A stretch of 22,500 nt of DNA from Symbiodinium natans (lineage: Eukaryota > Sar > Dinophyceae > Suessiales > Symbiodiniaceae): NCBI GenBank assembly GCA_905221605.1, contig CAJNDS010002576.1, positions 142,501 through 165,000 of the forward strand, read 5' to 3'. The translations under genes and the position numbers were made by a program. The notes under the pieces were generated by a model that saw nothing but the letters and a program-made list of their open reading frames with translations, searched no databases and had not been told where the DNA came from. Below are positions 21,787 to 22,500 of the stretch, one piece after another (within the stretch, counting starts at the first letter, position 1; every line of letters starts with the position of its first letter).

Positions 21787-21820
21787 CTCACAACGCGCAG
21801 CTCGGGGCGACACTTCGGCC
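21787..21820 (-). CDS. possible micro-exon
   Basis: GGTCTAG|G acceptor, 34 nt reading AEVSPRAARCE, then GAG|GTGCGAG donor. The splice sites are good but the exon is tiny, and it conflicts with the phase-0 join described for the exon at 21238. Confidence 0.28.
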
Positions 21821-21937
21821 CTAGACCCTAAACCCCAAACCCCTAAACCCTAAACCCTAAACCCTAAACCCTTGCCCTAAACCCTAAACCCCAAACCCCA
21901 ACCCCAAACCCCAACCCCAACCCCAAACCCCAAACCC
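21821..21937 (-). repeat. CCCTAAA then CCCCAAA/CCCCAA array
   Basis: Perfect CCCTAAA gives way to CCCCAAA and hexamer CCCCAA units. Confidence 0.88.
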
Positions 21938-21991
21938 CAAACGCAAGACCCTCCGGGTTGAGAGCTTGCACTTTGGGCTTGAATGTGGGCT
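21938..21991 (-). CDS. possible exon
   Basis: A GGGTTGCAG| acceptor (AG at 21992-21993) precedes PTFKPKVQALNPEGLAF. Natural composition but it ends in telomere-like sequence. Same conflict as the two islands to its left. Confidence 0.33.
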
Positions 21992-22056
21992 CTGCAACCC
22001 AGACCCTAAACCCTAAACCCTAAACCCTAACTTCGGGCCCCAGGGGCGATCAGAAC

Positions 22057-22160
22057 GTCTCCCGCGCAGGCAGAGAGGAAGCCCACGATCGTTGCGGTCA
22101 GCATCTTCTCCCCAAAGGTCTCCGGTGCCGCGCACTCCACATCCTCAAAGGGTGTGCTTC
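22057..22160 (-). CDS. exon with start of a transmembrane helix, polycystin-like gene
   Basis: The minus strand reads STPFEDVECAAPETFGEKML followed by TATIVGFLSACAGD, then a GT donor (GAC|GTTCTG, donor at 22055-22056). An acidic extracellular-type stretch leads into a hydrophobic helix. The helix is completed by VILALIQRRR of the exon at 21238 when the two are joined in phase 0. Third positions are strongly G or C. The acceptor is lost near the CCTAAG at 22160, where a TTTAGGG array (22163-22255) begins. Confidence 0.68.
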
Positions 22161-22162
22161 TT

Positions 22163-22255
22163 AGGGTTTAGGGTTTAGGGGTTAGGGGTTTAGGGTTTAG
22201 GGTTTAGGGTTTAGGGTTTAGGGTTTAGGGTCTAGGGTTTAGGATTTAGGGTTCA
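22163..22255 (+). repeat. TTTAGGG array
   Basis: About thirteen G-strand units with minor variants, in the intron upstream (minus sense) of the exon at 22057. Confidence 0.92.
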
Positions 22256-22305
22256 GCAAGTACAAGGGTACTCGCGGGAATGAAGGCTCTGAATCTGTAG
22301 ACATG

Positions 22306-22402
22306 GGGTAGTTCTCTAACTTAGGGTCCCTTCTTGGGGTCCTATATATAGACCGGCACCCTGAAGACAAGGACCCCAACACCCTGACTTAGAGAACTAC
22401 CC
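22306..22402. mobile_element. foldback (MITE-like) element with 5-bp target duplication
   Basis: Terminal inverted repeats begin GGGTAGTTCTCTAA at both ends (perfect over 14 nt; 20 of 22 overall). An inner pair TTGGGGTCCT / AAGGACCCCAA extends the foldback around a TATATATAGACCGG centre. ACATG directly abuts both outer ends (22301-22305 and 22403-22407), as a 5-bp target-site duplication would. 97 bp, non-coding. Confidence 0.68.
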
Positions 22403-22447
22403 ACATGGCTGCCCATCAACAACCTGATTCTCTAGAGGCCTGAACCT

Positions 22448-22500
22448 TCCCTGAGCACGGCCCACGCGGCACCCGAAAGCTCCTTCGAGCCCTCCACCGA
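22448..22500 (-). CDS. partial exon at window edge
   Basis: The minus strand reads SVEGSKELSGAAWAVLREG from the window edge, open, with high third-position GC. It is probably an upstream exon of the polycystin-like gene. The 5' end is outside the window and the donor is uncertain. Confidence 0.5.

Noticed and set aside
1-22500. tRNA, rRNA or snRNA genes
   Set aside because: Read by eye on both strands; no cloverleaf with proper box elements or recognisable rRNA or snRNA core was found. A dedicated covariance-model scan was not possible here.

Overview
This looks like a nuclear genome segment from a microbial eukaryote with the TTTAGGG telomere repeat, most likely a dinoflagellate (about 0.7 confident). 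Perfect and degenerate TTTAGGG/CCCTAAA arrays punctuate the whole 22.5 kb. Between them sit short unique islands of about 35-200 bp. Many of these read as single internal exons with high GC at third codon positions, an AG (often AGG) acceptor and a GT, GC or less orthodox donor. There is no rRNA, tRNA, bacterial operon or intact single-exon gene. The long open frames ending in GLGFRV or TLNPKP motifs are translations of telomeric repeat and are left out. Exon edges, strand and joining are my reading of sequence alone; nothing was searched against a database. || Layout. At 0.3-1.25 kb, minus-strand exon islands lead to the start of a von Willebrand factor A (VWA) domain whose EIVLILDDSGSS stretch carries the DxSxS metal-site motif. 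At 2-3.6 kb there is one cysteine-containing exon, one strand-ambiguous island and a foldback element. At 4.6-9.8 kb runs a series of minus-strand exons rich in Glu, Lys, Gln and Leu (coiled-coil-like), plus a short CCGK zinc-finger-like exon. At 10.0-11.0 kb lies a 0.95 kb block without telomeric repeats, bounded by CA microsatellites, with a well-delimited 189-nt exon. At 11.2-18.8 kb there are further scattered exons, foldbacks, minisatellites and telomere-variant arrays. At 18.9-22.5 kb several minus-strand exons together resemble the multi-pass membrane region of a polycystin-1/PKD-REJ-like protein, ending in a 180-residue two-helix exon. || The telomere-like arrays lie mostly in what would be introns, in both orientations. 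In several places an array is flanked by direct duplications of unique, partly exonic sequence: 18 bp with one mismatch at 723/873, 27 bp perfect at 5974/6145, a triplicate near 7254/7372/7446, and about 30 bp at 2576/2755. Removing one copy plus the array restores an uninterrupted reading frame in the first two cases. That is expected if telomeric DNA was inserted at staggered breaks, or as intron-creating (introner-like) elements. A second layer is a set of 75-185 bp foldback (MITE-like) elements with good terminal inverted repeats; one family has three copies, two of them cut off by telomeric arrays. These insertion scars are the most interesting signal in the window.
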